Source: Cheilinus undulatus
Lineage: Eukaryota; Chordata; Actinopteri; Labriformes; Labridae
DNA: 64,000 nt
Assembly (NCBI RefSeq): GCF_018320785.1
Contig: NC_054886.1
Location: 34,408,110-34,472,109 of the forward strand
Direction of reading: 5' to 3'
The position numbers and the translations under genes are program-made. Numbering within the stretch: position 1 is the first letter of the stretch; each line of letters begins with the position of its first letter. The notes under the pieces were generated by a model. That model saw only the letters and a program-made list of their open reading frames with translations. It did not search any database and was not told where the DNA came from. Positions 11,501 through 20,920 of the stretch are shown here, one piece after another.

Positions 11501-12073
11501 GTTTTTAGGTATAATGCAGTGTGTCTTGCAGAAAGAAGGACTGTAAATTTAACTAAATCACACCGTCTTAAAGCGATGATATTCGACAGCCTTGAAGGCT
11601 CATTTTCTGCCTAGCAACAAAACATTTCCTGTATTACTGCCTTATAAGTCTGTTTGGTAAGCTTTTACAGTGGTGTCTTCTGCCTGTTTTATTTATATTT
11701 TACTATATTTAATAAATTATTACACAGAGAGACTATTCCTGGTGTTTATAAGATGACAGTTTAACATTCTCTTTATGAAACAGTTAAGCTAACGGTAGCC
11801 AACTTATTTTGTTATATGTTTTATGTATCATAACCCGTCAATAATAACTGTATGCTAACTACATTTGAGTATAAAAATAAAGAAAAGAATAAACAAAACA
11901 GCAACAGTGGGGCTAAATGTTAGCATAGTAGCTAATGGAAAGCTAGCTAGGTGTTACGCTAACGGCTCCGGTAACTTTTCCTTCATTCAAACGGTGTTTA
12001 AAATTAACGGTTGGCTAGTTTGGCTGAGCTAATGAAGCTAAAATAAACTCTTACCAGCTACTGCAGCGGCCAT
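2412..12073 (-). CDS. rbm46: rbm46 (RNA-binding motif protein 46), 5' six coding exons; 3' part outside window
   Basis: Six exons join in phase to give 264 codons: 12073-12055, 10342-10136, 9891-9711, 7666-7510, 4601-4472 and 2509-2412. Each intron has GT/AG ends. Residues about 40-77 carry the [21 protein letters not shown] and GPPPPRG signatures of the A1CF/RBM46/RBM47 group. RRM1 (about 86-164) has RNP2 VFVGKI and RNP1 [11 protein letters not shown]2 (from about 166) has RNP2 LFIGSI and RNP1 RGFAFVEY. The piece [14 protein letters not shown] and the spacing favour RBM46 over A1CF or RBM47. RRM3 and the C-terminal region would lie left of position 1. In mammals RBM46 is a germ-cell cytoplasmic RNA-binding protein needed for meiosis; that role here is by homology. 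The N-terminus has an odd acidic D-x-E-W-G repeat. The introns are loaded with hAT elements. The adjoining LRAT genes fit conserved synteny. Confidence 0.93.
2510..4471. other. rbm46 intron 5
   Basis: AT-rich intron. A short direct-repeat pattern occurs at 3390-3670 (repeated AAATGTAC/GGCCAAAAATGTT-like phrases about 60 bases apart). No exon or intact transposon was recognised. Confidence 0.4.
4472..4601 (-). CDS. rbm46: rbm46 coding exon 5 (RRM2)
   Basis: Acceptor GCTGTAG, 130 bases, donor GTATGTA. It encodes [16 protein letters not shown]1 RGFAFVEY and the [11 protein letters not shown] block typical of this family. Confidence 0.95.
4890..5110. repeat. degenerate DNA-transposon fragment
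   Basis: The stretch around TTGGTCAGGGCTCCTTTTGC and GGCATGGAGGCGATCAGCCT is familiar to me as interspersed fish repeat sequence. No ends or intact frame are present. The family is not assigned. Confidence 0.35.
5179..6740 (+). mobile_element. fossil hAT element with BED zinc-finger remnant
   Basis: Termini TAGGGCTGGGCGATAT and ATATCGCCCATTCCTA are inverted. The flanks ATTATATG (5171-5178) and CTTAAATG (6741-6748) match 6/8, as an eroded 8-bp target duplication. Inside, 5429-5635 encodes an N-terminal transposase remnant with a BED-finger-like stretch ([15 protein letters not shown], later [13 protein letters not shown]). It is interrupted by an in-frame TAA at 5480-5482 and ends at TAG 5633-5635. 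The expected first zinc-binding Cys appears lost. A separate TTGGTCCGCTT-rich segment at about 5645-5900 may be a nested MITE. Confidence 0.7.
5429..5635 (+). pseudogene. hAT transposase 5' fragment (ZBED-like), inactivated
   Basis: An ATG at 5429 opens a frame with one internal stop at 5480. It continues through a W-x-W-F / C / H-x(n)-H BED-like module to a stop at 5633. The rest of the transposase is absent. Resemblance to ZBED1-type proteins is from recognised motif spacing, not alignment. Confidence 0.6.
6741..7509. other. rbm46 intron 4, unique-looking part
   Basis: No repeat ends or open frames of note up to the exon 4 donor. No function is assigned. Confidence 0.4.
7510..7666 (-). CDS. 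rbm46: rbm46 coding exon 4 (RRM1 end, RRM2 start)
   Basis: Acceptor TTTGCAG, 157 bases, donor GTAGGCA. It encodes the end of RRM1 (NYEIRPGK), the linker [12 protein letters not shown]2 of RRM2 (RLFIGSI) and EEMKK. It enters in phase 2 and leaves in phase 0, matching both neighbours. Confidence 0.95.
7880..8175 (+). mobile_element. short hAT-type MITE
   Basis: It starts CAGTGGTTAATCTGGG and ends GGGGAACCACTG. It shares the phrases GGGGGCGCC/GATCTCAGG/TTGTCAAAGTTA with the element at 26072. The flanks are AGATTAAG and GATTAAAG, an approximate target duplication. Confidence 0.65.
8184..9383 (+). mobile_element. hAT-type non-autonomous element
   Basis: Termini CAGGGGTTCTCAACC and GCTGAGAACCACTG are inverted. 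The flanks GATTAAAG (8176-8183) and AATTAAAG (9384-9391) match 7/8. The interior carries the GTGGCAAAAA-type array at 8350-8760 and 9200-9300. Confidence 0.82.
9711..9891 (-). CDS. rbm46: rbm46 coding exon 3 (RRM1)
   Basis: Acceptor TTCTCAG, 181 bases, donor GTAACAG. It encodes most of RRM1, with [11 protein letters not shown] (RNP2) and [10 protein letters not shown] (RNP1). These are nearly invariant among RBM46 proteins. Confidence 0.95.
10136..10342 (-). CDS. rbm46: rbm46 coding exon 2
   Basis: Acceptor GGGACAG, then 207 bases, then donor GTCTGTC. It encodes an acidic stretch with two D-x-E-W-G-x-D units followed by the conserved family block ending GGPPPG. The acidic repeat derives from an internal DNA duplication of about 30 bp. 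Confidence 0.9.
10528..11349 (+). mobile_element. hAT-type non-autonomous element in rbm46 intron 1
   Basis: Starts CAGCGCTACTCAACCC and ends CTGAGTTTCACTG. The flanks ATCTGCAG and CTCTACAG match 6/8. The interior is a GTGGCAAAAATGG-type array, the same family as the elements at 920, 27135 and 39068. Confidence 0.78.
11350..12054. other. rbm46 intron 1, start-proximal part
   Basis: AT-rich sequence with GCTAAC/TTAGC motifs. Nothing supportable as a gene or element. Confidence 0.4.
12055..12073 (-). CDS. rbm46: rbm46 coding exon 1 (start codon)
   Basis: Nineteen coding bases encode M-A-A-A-V-A plus the first base of the next codon, followed by the donor GTAAGAG. The start was chosen because the phase (1) joins exactly to the acceptor at 10343 and yields an open frame into the RRM exons. 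An internal Met in exon 2 (10316 region) is in frame, but it would drop the acidic repeat that the splice phase supports. Alternative upstream starts cannot be excluded. Confidence 0.72.
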
Positions 12074-12330
12074 CTCTCCCTTCAGACGAACGTTTATCCT
12101 TGAAAAATGTAAAAATATTAAAATAATAAAAGTTCATACATCAATTAACGTGCTTCTATTACAACTTGACGGAATATTAAAATCTCACTTAGCAACAAGA
12201 CACGAGCCACGTTATTTGGACGAATCAGCTTACCGGTTTCATGATTGACAGGAAGGCAGGTCCGGTTGGGCCAATCAGCTCATTCCTCAGGGACATGAAA
12301 GGCGGGACAAAAGGATATCACGTTCTCCAT
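12074..12330 (-). promoter_or_regulatory. putative rbm46 promoter region
   Basis: The region immediately upstream of the rbm46 start codon is less repetitive than its surroundings. It carries a CCAAT box (CCAATCAG on the plus strand at 12271, usable by NF-Y in either orientation) and a related AATCAGC at about 12224. No clear TATA box was seen and the transcription start is unknown. This assignment is inferred mainly from position. Confidence 0.3.
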
Positions 12331-12596
12331 TAAACAAAGGTAAATTAAACTAAACTAAAAATTGAATTAAGGATGAAATTAAATTAAACCACCAACAAGT
12401 GATGAAGGTTTGAATTAAAATAATTCTAAATTAAAATTCAATTAAAGCTTAATCTGGATTAATTTAAAAATTATATAATTATAGAAAAAAAATATTATTA
12501 CAATAGAATAATAACAGAACTCCTCTGTTTGGTCTAAATGTTGATGTTTATTTCCCCAAAATTTATAAAATCATTTGCTGTTTAAAGTGTTGTAGG

Positions 12597-12665
12597 ATTA
12601 AAATAATTAAAATAATAATAATGATAATAATAATAATAATAATTATTATTATTATTATTATATAA
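12597..12665. repeat. (AAT)n/(ATT)n palindromic microsatellite
   Basis: An AATAAT run switches directly to ATTATT at about 12642, forming a perfect self-complementary tract able to extrude as a hairpin. Confidence 0.85.
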
Positions 12666-12959
12666 TTTTGACTATTGTGAGATATAAATATTTTGCAAAT
12701 TTCTTACTTTTTTTTTTTTTTTTTGGCTTTTGCAATTTGCAGGTCTTTTTTAATTTAGATCACAAAAATAACTTCTTTTCCCATCAGTACCTGTAAGAAA
12801 GTGCTTATTTCGCTCTGGTAAATATATTTTTCGTCTTATTTTAAACGATATATGAAGGATTGAAACATAACATGGCTGACACGTCTGCTATCTACTGCTA
12901 TCTTTGATCCATAGCTTGAGTAAGAAGAAAAATGTGTTTTCCAGAGATTAATAAGCGTT

Positions 12960-13240
12960 TATCTTGCAAGTACTGATGGGAAATGAAGTTCTTTATTGTA
13001 TTTCTCCTGATAATTTATTAACATTTTTTGGTACTTTTTGTCCATTGTTGCTACTGTCCTTTTCCACTTTTTTCCACTTATTACCCCTTTTCTGCAATGT
13101 CTTTTGCCTGTTTTTGCCACTTTCAACCAAATTTTACCAATTCCTAGCCACTTTTGGCTTATTTTTCGCCAGCTTTGACCAATTTTTGCTCCAAGTTTTA
13201 TTGTATTTCTCCTGATATTTAAATAAAGACAGCCTGTAAA
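12960..13240. repeat. TTTTTGCCAC-type degenerate array fragment
   Basis: The phrases TTTTGGTACTTTTTGTCCA and TTGTTGCTACTGTCC are shared almost exactly with the array at 14990. The segment is bounded by a direct repeat of TTTATTGTATTTCTCCTGAT (12992 and 13199). Low-complexity frames here are not genes. Confidence 0.6.
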
Positions 13241-13453
13241 ACTATAAATGCACACTTATATACAAATAAAAGCTTCTTTTTCAACAGAAAATGGCAATCA
13301 TCCTCTAAAACGCTGGTTAAAAAATGTATTCAATTCAAAGATATCCCAAAAATACAATCTTTATTCCACTCATGTCATAATTTCACATTTGTACACGTGA
13401 TTTCCTTTCAAATAAATCAATATAAAGTGCTGTTTTTATTTGTTTCCAGGGGT

Positions 13454-13609
13454 TTATGCGGCCATCCAGACGAGGAAGGGCACGGTGAAGGCCAGCAGGG
13501 CGGAGACGACGTTCACACAGCCCAGGTAGAGGAAGATACACACCTCCAGCATCGCCATCGCCTTGGCAACACGCCGACTCAGCAGCAGCCTCCTGGCTGA
13601 TTTACAGAA
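13454..13609 (-). CDS. LRAT paralogue coding exon 5 (membrane anchor, stop)
   Basis: Acceptor TTTTTCAG, 51 codons and TAA. It begins [10 protein letters not shown], continues into a hydrophobic segment of about 30 residues and ends VPFLVWMAA. This parallels the lrat last exon (FCEWLKS to LWMAS), which supports the assignment despite a 2.4-kb intron. Confidence 0.88.
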   Translation of the reverse strand, partial: FCKSARRLLLSRRVAKAMAMLEVCIFLYLGCVNVVSALLAFTVPFLVWMAA

Positions 13610-16600
13610 CTGAAAAAAGAGGAGAAACGTTTAGCAGTGACTGACCACTAGGTGGAGTCGTTACGCTGTGATTTCATATAAATGTCTTCTAGATGGTGAT
13701 ATTCATTCTCTCTCTACTTTTGCCCCCTCCTCATCATCATTCTGTCCATCCGTAGATCTAAAACCACTGAAACTAAGCCTCATTTTTACTTTTCTTTAAT
13801 GATTAAACTCCACTATGATCACGCACACTCAGACATCTGCAGCAGGAGAACAAAAGGAGCTTTTATGAACTTCACTGTTGCTGCAACCAGGAGGCTTAAC
13901 CCAATTAAAGAGATCTGAGATCGGCTTTAATCTGCAGCAGGATTGAAACACGTCACAGCTCGGCGCCGGCATGTGCTGCTGCAGATCTGGTCGGTTTTAT
14001 ATGCAGCCTTATGGCTGCCACACCTGACCGGTGTCATCTGGAGGTCAGAAGGTATGGGGCTAGCTTAAGCTGAATGTGTTTGTGTAAAGTGGTGCCACAC
14101 TGAAAATAATCCTTTAAATGATGTTGAAACTGCAGTTATATAACCTCGGCATGAGTTCAGGTGTTGTACGAGTCTTTTATTTTAAACTTGAGCGTGTGAA
14201 GTAAGGAAGCATGAAGATTCTCCTGAGATCTTTGGGTTGTTTGGATTTCATCAAACCAAAGTCCACTTTGAAATCCAGCATTTTGGGCTCTGGTTTAGCT
14301 TGGTTGGTAGAGCGGGCGCCAGTATGCAGAGGCTAAGGTCTGTGACGCACTGGTCCCGGGACAGATCCTGATTCTGGCACTGTTTGGTGCAAACCTGCCC
14401 CCTCTTGTTTCAGCCGCTTAATTTCCCTTTAATGAGTAAAATCTTCAAGAGAAGAGGCTCAATCTGACCAAGACCAATGCCCTGAACAAACATGCTCCTG
14501 TACTAGATCGCATCTACAACCCTACCTCCAAAAAAGCTGGGACACTGTGTAAAATGTAAACAAAAATAATGATTTTCTAATCTCATAAACTCATATTTTA
14601 TTCCTGCAACACATGAGAGCACGAGTGCCCAGTGTGGGCGACTGGGCCAGGTCCTTAACACCAGGAATACCAGTCCCAGTTGTAAGTCGCTTTGGATAAA
14701 AGCATCTGCTAAATGACACAGTGAAATTGTCTGTAAAGTGAGGAGACCAGTTGTCCCATTCTTGTCTCATGTAGGGTTCTAGCTGCCAAACAGTCCTGGG
14801 TCTTCTTTGCTGGAGTGTTCCTTTTTTAGAGTACTCAAAATGAAAGGTCTGGACTGCAGGCAGGCCACTTCAGGACTCGGACTCTTCTTTTTATTCCACT
14901 ATTTACCATTTTTGCCACTTTTTTAGCCGGTTGAAACAAATTTTAGTTACTTTTGACCATTTATTTAAACAGTTTTGATACTATTACTATTTTTTGGTAC
15001 TTTTTGTCCATTGTTGCTACTGTTCTTTTCCACTTTTTCCACTTACAACCCCTTTTTGCAATGTCTTTTTGCCTGTTTTTGCCACTTTAAACCAACTTTT
15101 GCCAAGTCCTACCCACTTTTGGCTTATTTTTGCCAGCTTTGATAAATTTTTGTTGTTTAAAAAACATTTTTTGCCACATTGTTTCAACTTTTTTCCTTTT
15201 TGCCACCTTTTTTTAGCCACTTGAGACCGATTTTGTTACTTTTGACCATTTATTGAAACATTTTTGCCACTTTTAACATGTTCAGTACTTTTCACCCATT
15301 ATTGCTACTGTTCTTTGAAACTATTTGATGCCCATTCACCACTTTAATTCAATTTTTGGTGCTTTAGAAACACAATTGTCCATTTTCCAATTTAACACCA
15401 CCTGAAACCAATTTTTACCATTTATTCAAACTTTTTTCACTGTTTACTTTTTTTTTTGCCCATTGTTGCCGCTGTTCTTTGTCACTCTTTTGCCACCTTT
15501 GCCAGGTTTAACTCACTTTTGCCACTTCTTTGCCACTTTTTACCCAATTTTCATCTTTTTCACAATTGTTCAACTCTTTTCCCTAAAAGTTGCTTCAGTT
15601 TCTTCTCCATCCTGACATTTCTGCATTAGCTGTGAAGTCTGACATCACTCTCCTAACCATTTATTTCAGCCTGCCCTGCCACATTGTTAACATTTCCAAT
15701 AAAAGGTCATTCTGTTTTATGAAAACGGACCGTGATGTGGATCCTGCTCAGCTTCTTCTTTGGTCTCAGCTTCAACATCTGATAAGTTGTTTCAGCTCTA
15801 TTTTGAATAAAAAATGGGTTTTTAAGATTTGACAATCATCAGCTACAGTTTTAATTTTTATTTTACCCAGTGCCCCAACTTTTTTTGGAAACTGGGGCTG
15901 AATAGTCTTTGTGAGAATGCTTTTTTTCTTCAGTTTCGTAGGTTTCAAAACTGCCCAAGCTCTTCCTGTTTCTAGATTCAGATGTTTTATTGTCACATGT
16001 GCGTCTGGTTTCAGAGATGTCTGTCGTCACCTGGAAGGACTGGAAGCTGATGACGGTGCCGTAGCGACAGTACATGACGTAGTGTTCACAGTTGTACCAC
16101 AGCAGGCTGTAGTCCACGTGACCCTGCAGCTTCTCCGCCCGCATCGCCACCTCCTCGCCCTGCAGCGGCGGCCGGCTGCACACCTGGGGAGGACAGCAAG
16201 TCAGTGATGTTCTGCTGAGAAGCTCATCCACCTGGACCTGTCAATACTCAGTCACACAGAGGCTGCACTATGGCCCTGTGCTGTGGTATAAAACCCAGAG
16301 AAGTCAAGCTTTGTCTGAGCTGTCTGCAGAGACAACGAGCCAACAATCTGATGATTTATACTCTTCCACTGATGTATTTCATCAATGGATCCAGTTGGCT
16401 AAGATCAGTCTTTAGTCACAGTTAGTTGAATCCAGCTGGAACAGATGGTTGAATAAACAACAAGAACCATCAGAGTCTGCATGCTTTTAAATCTCTAACC
16501 TGGTCTTTGGTGTTGATGAGGACCTTAGCTCCGTAGGCGAAGTCCTCCAGTGAGTCCACCCTGATGCTGCCAACCTGAGAGAGGACAGACGTCAGTTAGA

Positions 16601-18164
16601 CTCAATTATTCCAACTTAAATCCTTTGTTTGTAAGTGTTGTTGCTGGTCTGGGTTTTAGTGGAGCTCTGATACCTTGGCCAGTACTCCCAGTATGAGCCG
16701 AGTGTTGGTGACCATCTGTTTAATCTGAGTCTGATCGCTGGAGAAGATCGGCAGGATGTCCGGGATGAAATGAGCGACTCTGGAGAGGGAGAGAGAAAAA
16801 AGAGAGCAGTGAGGGATGAAGAGAAGGAATGGACAAAAGAGGAAGGACAGGGAAAGAAAAGGAGAAAGAAATGGACAAGAAAGAAGATAAAGACCTGGAG
16901 AGACAAAACCAGAAAAAGACCAGTTATTCATGAGATCATGAGAGAAAGAACAGGCGAGAGAAAATGAAAGAAAAGAACAAACAGAGTAGAGGAGCATAAA
17001 GGACAAATAAAGGCAAGACTCAAGAAAGATGTTCAAGAAAAGCAGTCAAAAATGAGGAGGGTGTGTTAAAGGAAAAGAGGAAATTATAGGGCAAAACAAA
17101 ATAAATGTTCAAATTACAAGAAGCTGGAAAGAATGGCCAAAAACTAGAAAGAAGAAAGCGAACAATAAAAGTAAAAGTTGGTCCAATATGGGAAAAGGGT
17201 GAAGTAAAGGACAAATTAGACAAGTCAGAGACATTAAACAGACAGGGAAAGGATATAAAAAGAAAGAAAAGTCAGGAAGAGAACAAACAGTTACAAACAG
17301 GACACATGAAAAGACAAGAAAGGGACAAAAAAATACAAGAAAGGGACAAAAGACATGAAATTATCTAAAAGACAAGTAAGGGACGAGAAGACAAATTAGG
17401 ATCATGAAGACAAGTAAGGGAAATTAAAAGACAAGTAAGGGACAAAAAGACAAGTAAGGGACAAAAAGACAAGTACGGGACAAAAAGACAAGTACGGGAC
17501 AGAACAAGACAACCAAAAGACATGAGTAAGTGACTCAAAAAGTAAGAGACATGATAAAAAAACAAACAAGTCAGGGACATCAACAGTAGGTAAGACAAAG
17601 ATTGAAAATGGACAGAAAGGGGACAAAGGTGAGGAGCAAAGGCGGTATAACAAAGACGAAAATGAAGGAAAGACAGAAAAGATGGGGCAAAATGAAAATG
17701 ATAGGAACAGAAGGCCAACATTAAACAGAGAGAAGGAATGGAGAAGAAGAATAGACATGGACAAGTGAAGAACCCTAACCAGAGACACTGAGGGAGAAAG
17801 AACAACAGAGACAGACAGGGTTAGGACATTAGTGAAAGAAACCCTAACCCTAACCCTGAAAGAAACAAGAAAGAGTTGGATAAAGACAGAGAGAAAGGCC
17901 AAAATGATAGACAATAAACAGAGAAGAAACACGGAAGACAGAAGAGGAATAACAAGACCTGACTAAGACTCACCTTCCTCCCCCCAAGTAGATCCCAAAG
18001 TGGGTGAACAAGGTCCGAGGGACCTCCAGCAGGTCTCCCCTCTTCAGGGTCACCTCACCTTTCTTCTCTCCGCTCTGTCCGTCTCCCCCATCCTCCCCCT
18101 CCTCCCTCTTCTCGAGTCTTGGCGTGGAGATGAAGAGCAGAGCCAGCAGCTGAAGGGGGAACAT
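13454..18164 (-). CDS. LRAT-family acyltransferase, five-coding-exon paralogue
   Basis: Five exons join in phase to 226 aa: 18164-17974, 16779-16674, 16574-16500, 16183-16031 and 13609-13454. A short hydrophobic N-terminus ([12 protein letters not shown]) is followed by a charged linker and then the LRAT core [10 protein letters not shown]. The catalytic residues of the family are present: His55 in THFGIYLG, His67 in VAHFIPDI and Cys156 in NCEH. The His-Cys spacing of 101 residues equals that of the neighbouring lrat. The last exon encodes a hydrophobic C-terminal membrane anchor ending VWMAA. LRAT proteins transfer a fatty acyl group from phosphatidylcholine to retinol at the ER membrane; whether this paralogue uses retinol is not known. 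The final intron position matches that of lrat, but three extra introns interrupt the core. An AATAAA signal (minus strand, 13360-13365) lies about 90 bases after the stop. It may correspond to a tandem lratb-type duplicate of other teleosts. Confidence 0.9.
14297..14420 (+). repeat. tRNA-derived SINE (degenerate head)
   Basis: The stretch TTAGCTTGGTTGGTAGAGCG, then GGCGCCAGTATGCAGAGGCT, has A-box character. It is followed by a CCCGGGACAGATCCTG stretch in place of a B box. It sits in the last intron of the LRAT paralogue, and the decayed B box argues against a working tRNA gene. Confidence 0.6.
14519..15898. mobile_element. degenerate mariner/Tc1-like element with internal repeats
   Basis: The left end TCCAAAAAAGCTGGGACACT and right end CAGTGCCCCAACTTTTTTTG, then GAAACTGGGG, are inverted. 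Inside are a SINE-like tail (TAAGTCGCTTTGGATAAAAG at 14682-14701) and a TTTTTGCCAC array (14891-15560) that ends in TTCTTCTCCATCCTGACATT. No transposase frame survives. Confidence 0.55.
16031..16183 (-). CDS. LRAT paralogue coding exon 4 (catalytic Cys)
   Basis: Acceptor TCCCCAG, 153 bases, donor GTGACGA. It encodes [13 protein letters not shown] and [19 protein letters not shown] with the catalytic Cys156. Confidence 0.94.
16500..16574 (-). CDS. LRAT paralogue coding exon 3
   Basis: Acceptor TCTCTCAG, 75 bases (25 codons, phase 0 at both ends), donor GTTAGAG. It encodes [19 protein letters not shown], the conserved DFAYGA segment of LRAT. Confidence 0.92.
16674..16779 (-). CDS. LRAT paralogue coding exon 2
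   Basis: Acceptor TCTCCAG, 106 bases, donor GTATCAG. It encodes [12 protein letters not shown] and [15 protein letters not shown], including the second catalytic His67. Confidence 0.92.
16780..17973. repeat. purine-rich intron 1 of the LRAT paralogue with 19-bp tandem repeats
   Basis: About 1.2 kb is strongly G/A-rich on the plus strand, so the transcript is pyrimidine-rich. At 17406-17505 the 19-bp unit GACAAGTAAGGGACAAAAA repeats four to five times. The long frames on either strand are consequences of the composition. Confidence 0.75.
17974..18164 (-). CDS. LRAT paralogue coding exon 1
   Basis: Start codon at 18164-18162, then 191 bases, then donor GTGAGTC. It encodes the hydrophobic N-terminus, a Glu/Gly/Lys-rich linker and the core up to HFGIYLGGG (first catalytic His55). 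Confidence 0.88.
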
Positions 18165-18218
18165 GGTGAGAGGACGAGGTGGCGGCGTTGGTTCAGGTGC
18201 TTTTATTCTCCAAACGAG

Positions 18219-18240
18219 GCGGGGGGGGGGGGGGGGGGGT
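18219..18240 (+). repeat. poly-G tract upstream of LRAT paralogue
   Basis: An uninterrupted G run of about 19 bases lies about 55 bases upstream of the start codon, so poly-C in the sense strand. It may be unreliable in sequence length. Confidence 0.7.
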
Positions 18241-18519
18241 GTTTAGACTGAGGCTGATCCAATGAGAAACTACACTACTGGATAAATTAAAGGAACAGGC
18301 TGATTGGAACTGAGTTATAATAGTTTGATGGATTATACAAAATTAAGTGACCTAAACAATCTAATCCATGGTTGAAGCATCGTCATCTAGGGAGAAAGAC
18401 TGGGTAATACTGGGAGGGGCTTAGTAGAGGAGACTGCAAGACTGTAAACAATGGTGGAAGGAGAAGAGATTAGCATGGATGCAGTGTTACTACTATCAAG
18501 CCAATGTAGCTAAGTTAGC

Positions 18520-19790
18520 TTTCAGAATGTGAGCTTTAGCAAACATAGCTAAAGCTACTGTAGTTACATAATATAGATAACATAGCTATGTCACTCACGT
18601 AGCTAATTGTTGCTTTGTTAGTACAGACATCTACAAGCTTTTAAATTTTTGACTTGACTTATGTTAGATATGTAGTTTCATTATCTACGTATCTTAAACA
18701 GCTTACACAGCTAGTAGAGCTACATTCACTATGAAGCTCCCTTATCTATGTTATCTACGTAGCTTACACAGCTTGCTGAGCTCCATTAGCCATGTAGCAC
18801 TATTATCAAAATCATCTACATAGCTTACACAGGTTTCTGAGCTTGATTAGCAATGTAGCTCCATCTACAGTATCTATGTAGCTTACACAGCTAACTGAGG
18901 GCTTTTAGCTCTGAAGCTCTATTATCACCATTATCTATGTAGCTTATGCAGCTTTCGAAGGTCCGTTAGCTATGTAGCGCCATTATCTCCATTATCTACA
19001 TAACTTACACGACAAACTGAACTCCGTTAGCTATGAAGCTACATTATGTACTATGTGAATGGAGCTTAAGCAGCTTTTCAATTGAGCTCTATCAGCTACA
19101 AGCTCTATTATCAACATTATCTACAAAGCTTACACAGGTAATTGAGCTCTGTCATTATCTGCATAGCTTTTGCAGCTAATCAAGCTCTGTTTGCCATGCA
19201 ACTCCATTATCTATGTAGCTTACAAAGCTAATATAGCTCTGCTAGCCATGTAGCTCCATTATCAGTGTAGCTTACAAAGCTAATCGAGCTCTGTTAGCCA
19301 TGTAGCTCCATTATCTATGTAGCTTACAAAGCTAATCCAGCTCTGTTAGCCATGTAGCTCCATTATCTATGTAGCTTACAAAGCTAATATAGCTCTGCTA
19401 GCCATGTAGCTCCATTATCAGTGTAGCTTACAAAGCTAATCCAGCTCTGTTAGCCATGTAGCTCCATTATCTATGTAGCTTACAAAGCTAATTGAGCTCT
19501 GCTAGCCATGTAGCTCCATTATCAGTGTAGCTTACAAAGCTAATCCAGCTCTGTTAGCCATGTAGCTCCATTATCTATGTAGCTTACAAAGCTAATATAG
19601 CTCTGCTAGCCATGTAGCTCCATTATCAGTGTAGCTTACAAAGCTAATCCAGCTCTGTTAGCCATGCAACTCCATTATCTATGTAGCTTACAAAGCTAAT
19701 ATAGCTCTGCTAGCCATGTAGCTCCATTATCAGTGTAGCTTACAAAGCTAATTGAGCTCTGTTGGCTATGTAGCTCAGTTTTCATAAAGG
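18520..19790. repeat. 52-bp AGCT-rich satellite array
   Basis: From about 19200 to 19780, 52-bp units (GTAGCTTACAAAGCTAAT, AGCTCTG, TAGCCATGTAGCTCCATTAT) repeat about eleven times. Older, more divergent copies reach back to about 18520. CTATG-type and CAGTG-type units mostly alternate, giving a 104-bp dimer. Each unit carries several AGCT sites. Confidence 0.92.
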
Positions 19791-20805
19791 TCTGTAAGCA
19801 GACTGTTTAGTTGGCTAGTTTTGTTATCAGGTTTTGCAGGTCAGGTTGTAAACTTTTGCTGTCATAACCCTCACCTTCACAGAAAGTTAATCTGATTTTA
19901 TTTTGAAAGTTTGGGCGTGTGTTTCTATCCTGACAGATGTGTTCTCTCACTACAGAAGATGAAGAGTCTGAGATCTACGGTCTGCAGTCAGACCCTTCTC
20001 AGGATTTCTGTATTCTGGTTTCCCTCTTTTATCGGACATTGATGCTCTGTAAAGGATAAAAACACATCTACAAAATAAAACGGTTAACCCAGGAGTCTGG
20101 ACAGGAGAAACTCTGTTACTGACCTGGTTTTTATTTCAGCTGAGTCAAAGAAAGCTAAGAATACCAGAGAGCTGCTTTACTCTAGGATTATTAGAATGAA
20201 GTAACTTCAGTGGGACCGTTTCTCAATTCAGCCTCCAACTCTTTCTCAACATCAGCTCAGAGGAGAACAAACGGCTGGTTACAGTCCTGATTCATGATTG
20301 GCTGAATCGATTCGAGCTCAGGCAGAGAGGGTCGAAAATATTCTAGACATTTATACGTCAGAAACTCGCCACCTCAGCGCAATTCCTTCCTGTTCACAGG
20401 ATTAGGACGCTGAATAAATCCAGTTTAATGATGCTTTCAGGAGCTGCCATGTTGATCCCATTTCCCAAATTTGGAAATTATTCGACTGAGTTTGGCGAGG
20501 TACTTCTTACCAAATAATTTTTTTATAGGTGACTGGGTTAGTCATGGCCAGTATTTTTGAGGATTTCTGGGGTGTTTTTATGATGCTTATTATTCTAATC
20601 TCATAGTTTAGGTCTGGCATGTTTTGCTGTGCACAAGTTAAATGAAATGTATATTATAGCCTTTTTTATAATTAAAGATTTTCTGATATCTTGAATTAAT
20701 TTTTCACTGTTTTTTTGACCTCTGCACTGACATGCATGTTGTTGTAGTTCCCAGAGAGCACCACTAGATGGAGATATTACTCAGCTTTTTGTAAGATGAT
20801 GCAGA
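19791..20805. other. intergenic DNA between the two LRAT genes
   Basis: Unique-looking sequence about 1.6 kb upstream of the LRAT paralogue start. No exon or repeat end was recognised. Confidence 0.4.
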
Positions 20806-20838
20806 AAATATATATATATAGATAGATAGATATATCTA

Positions 20839-20873
<35 letters not shown>

Positions 20874-20920
20874 ATCTATATATAGATATATAGATAGATA
20901 TAGATATAGATATATATACA
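20806..20920. repeat. TATA/GATA microsatellite
   Basis: Runs of TATA, TAGA and TATC abut the left end of the Tc1-like element, and TATATA follows its right end. The insertion was into a TA-rich microsatellite. Confidence 0.9.

Noticed and set aside
17835-17860. Telomere-like CCCTAA repeats
   Set aside because: Only about three units within a GA-rich tract; too short to indicate a telomere fusion.
17365-17932. Minus-strand frames of 146 and 176 aa, hydrophobic
   Set aside because: They lie in the purine/pyrimidine-skewed intron of the LRAT paralogue and are repeats of the 19-bp unit.
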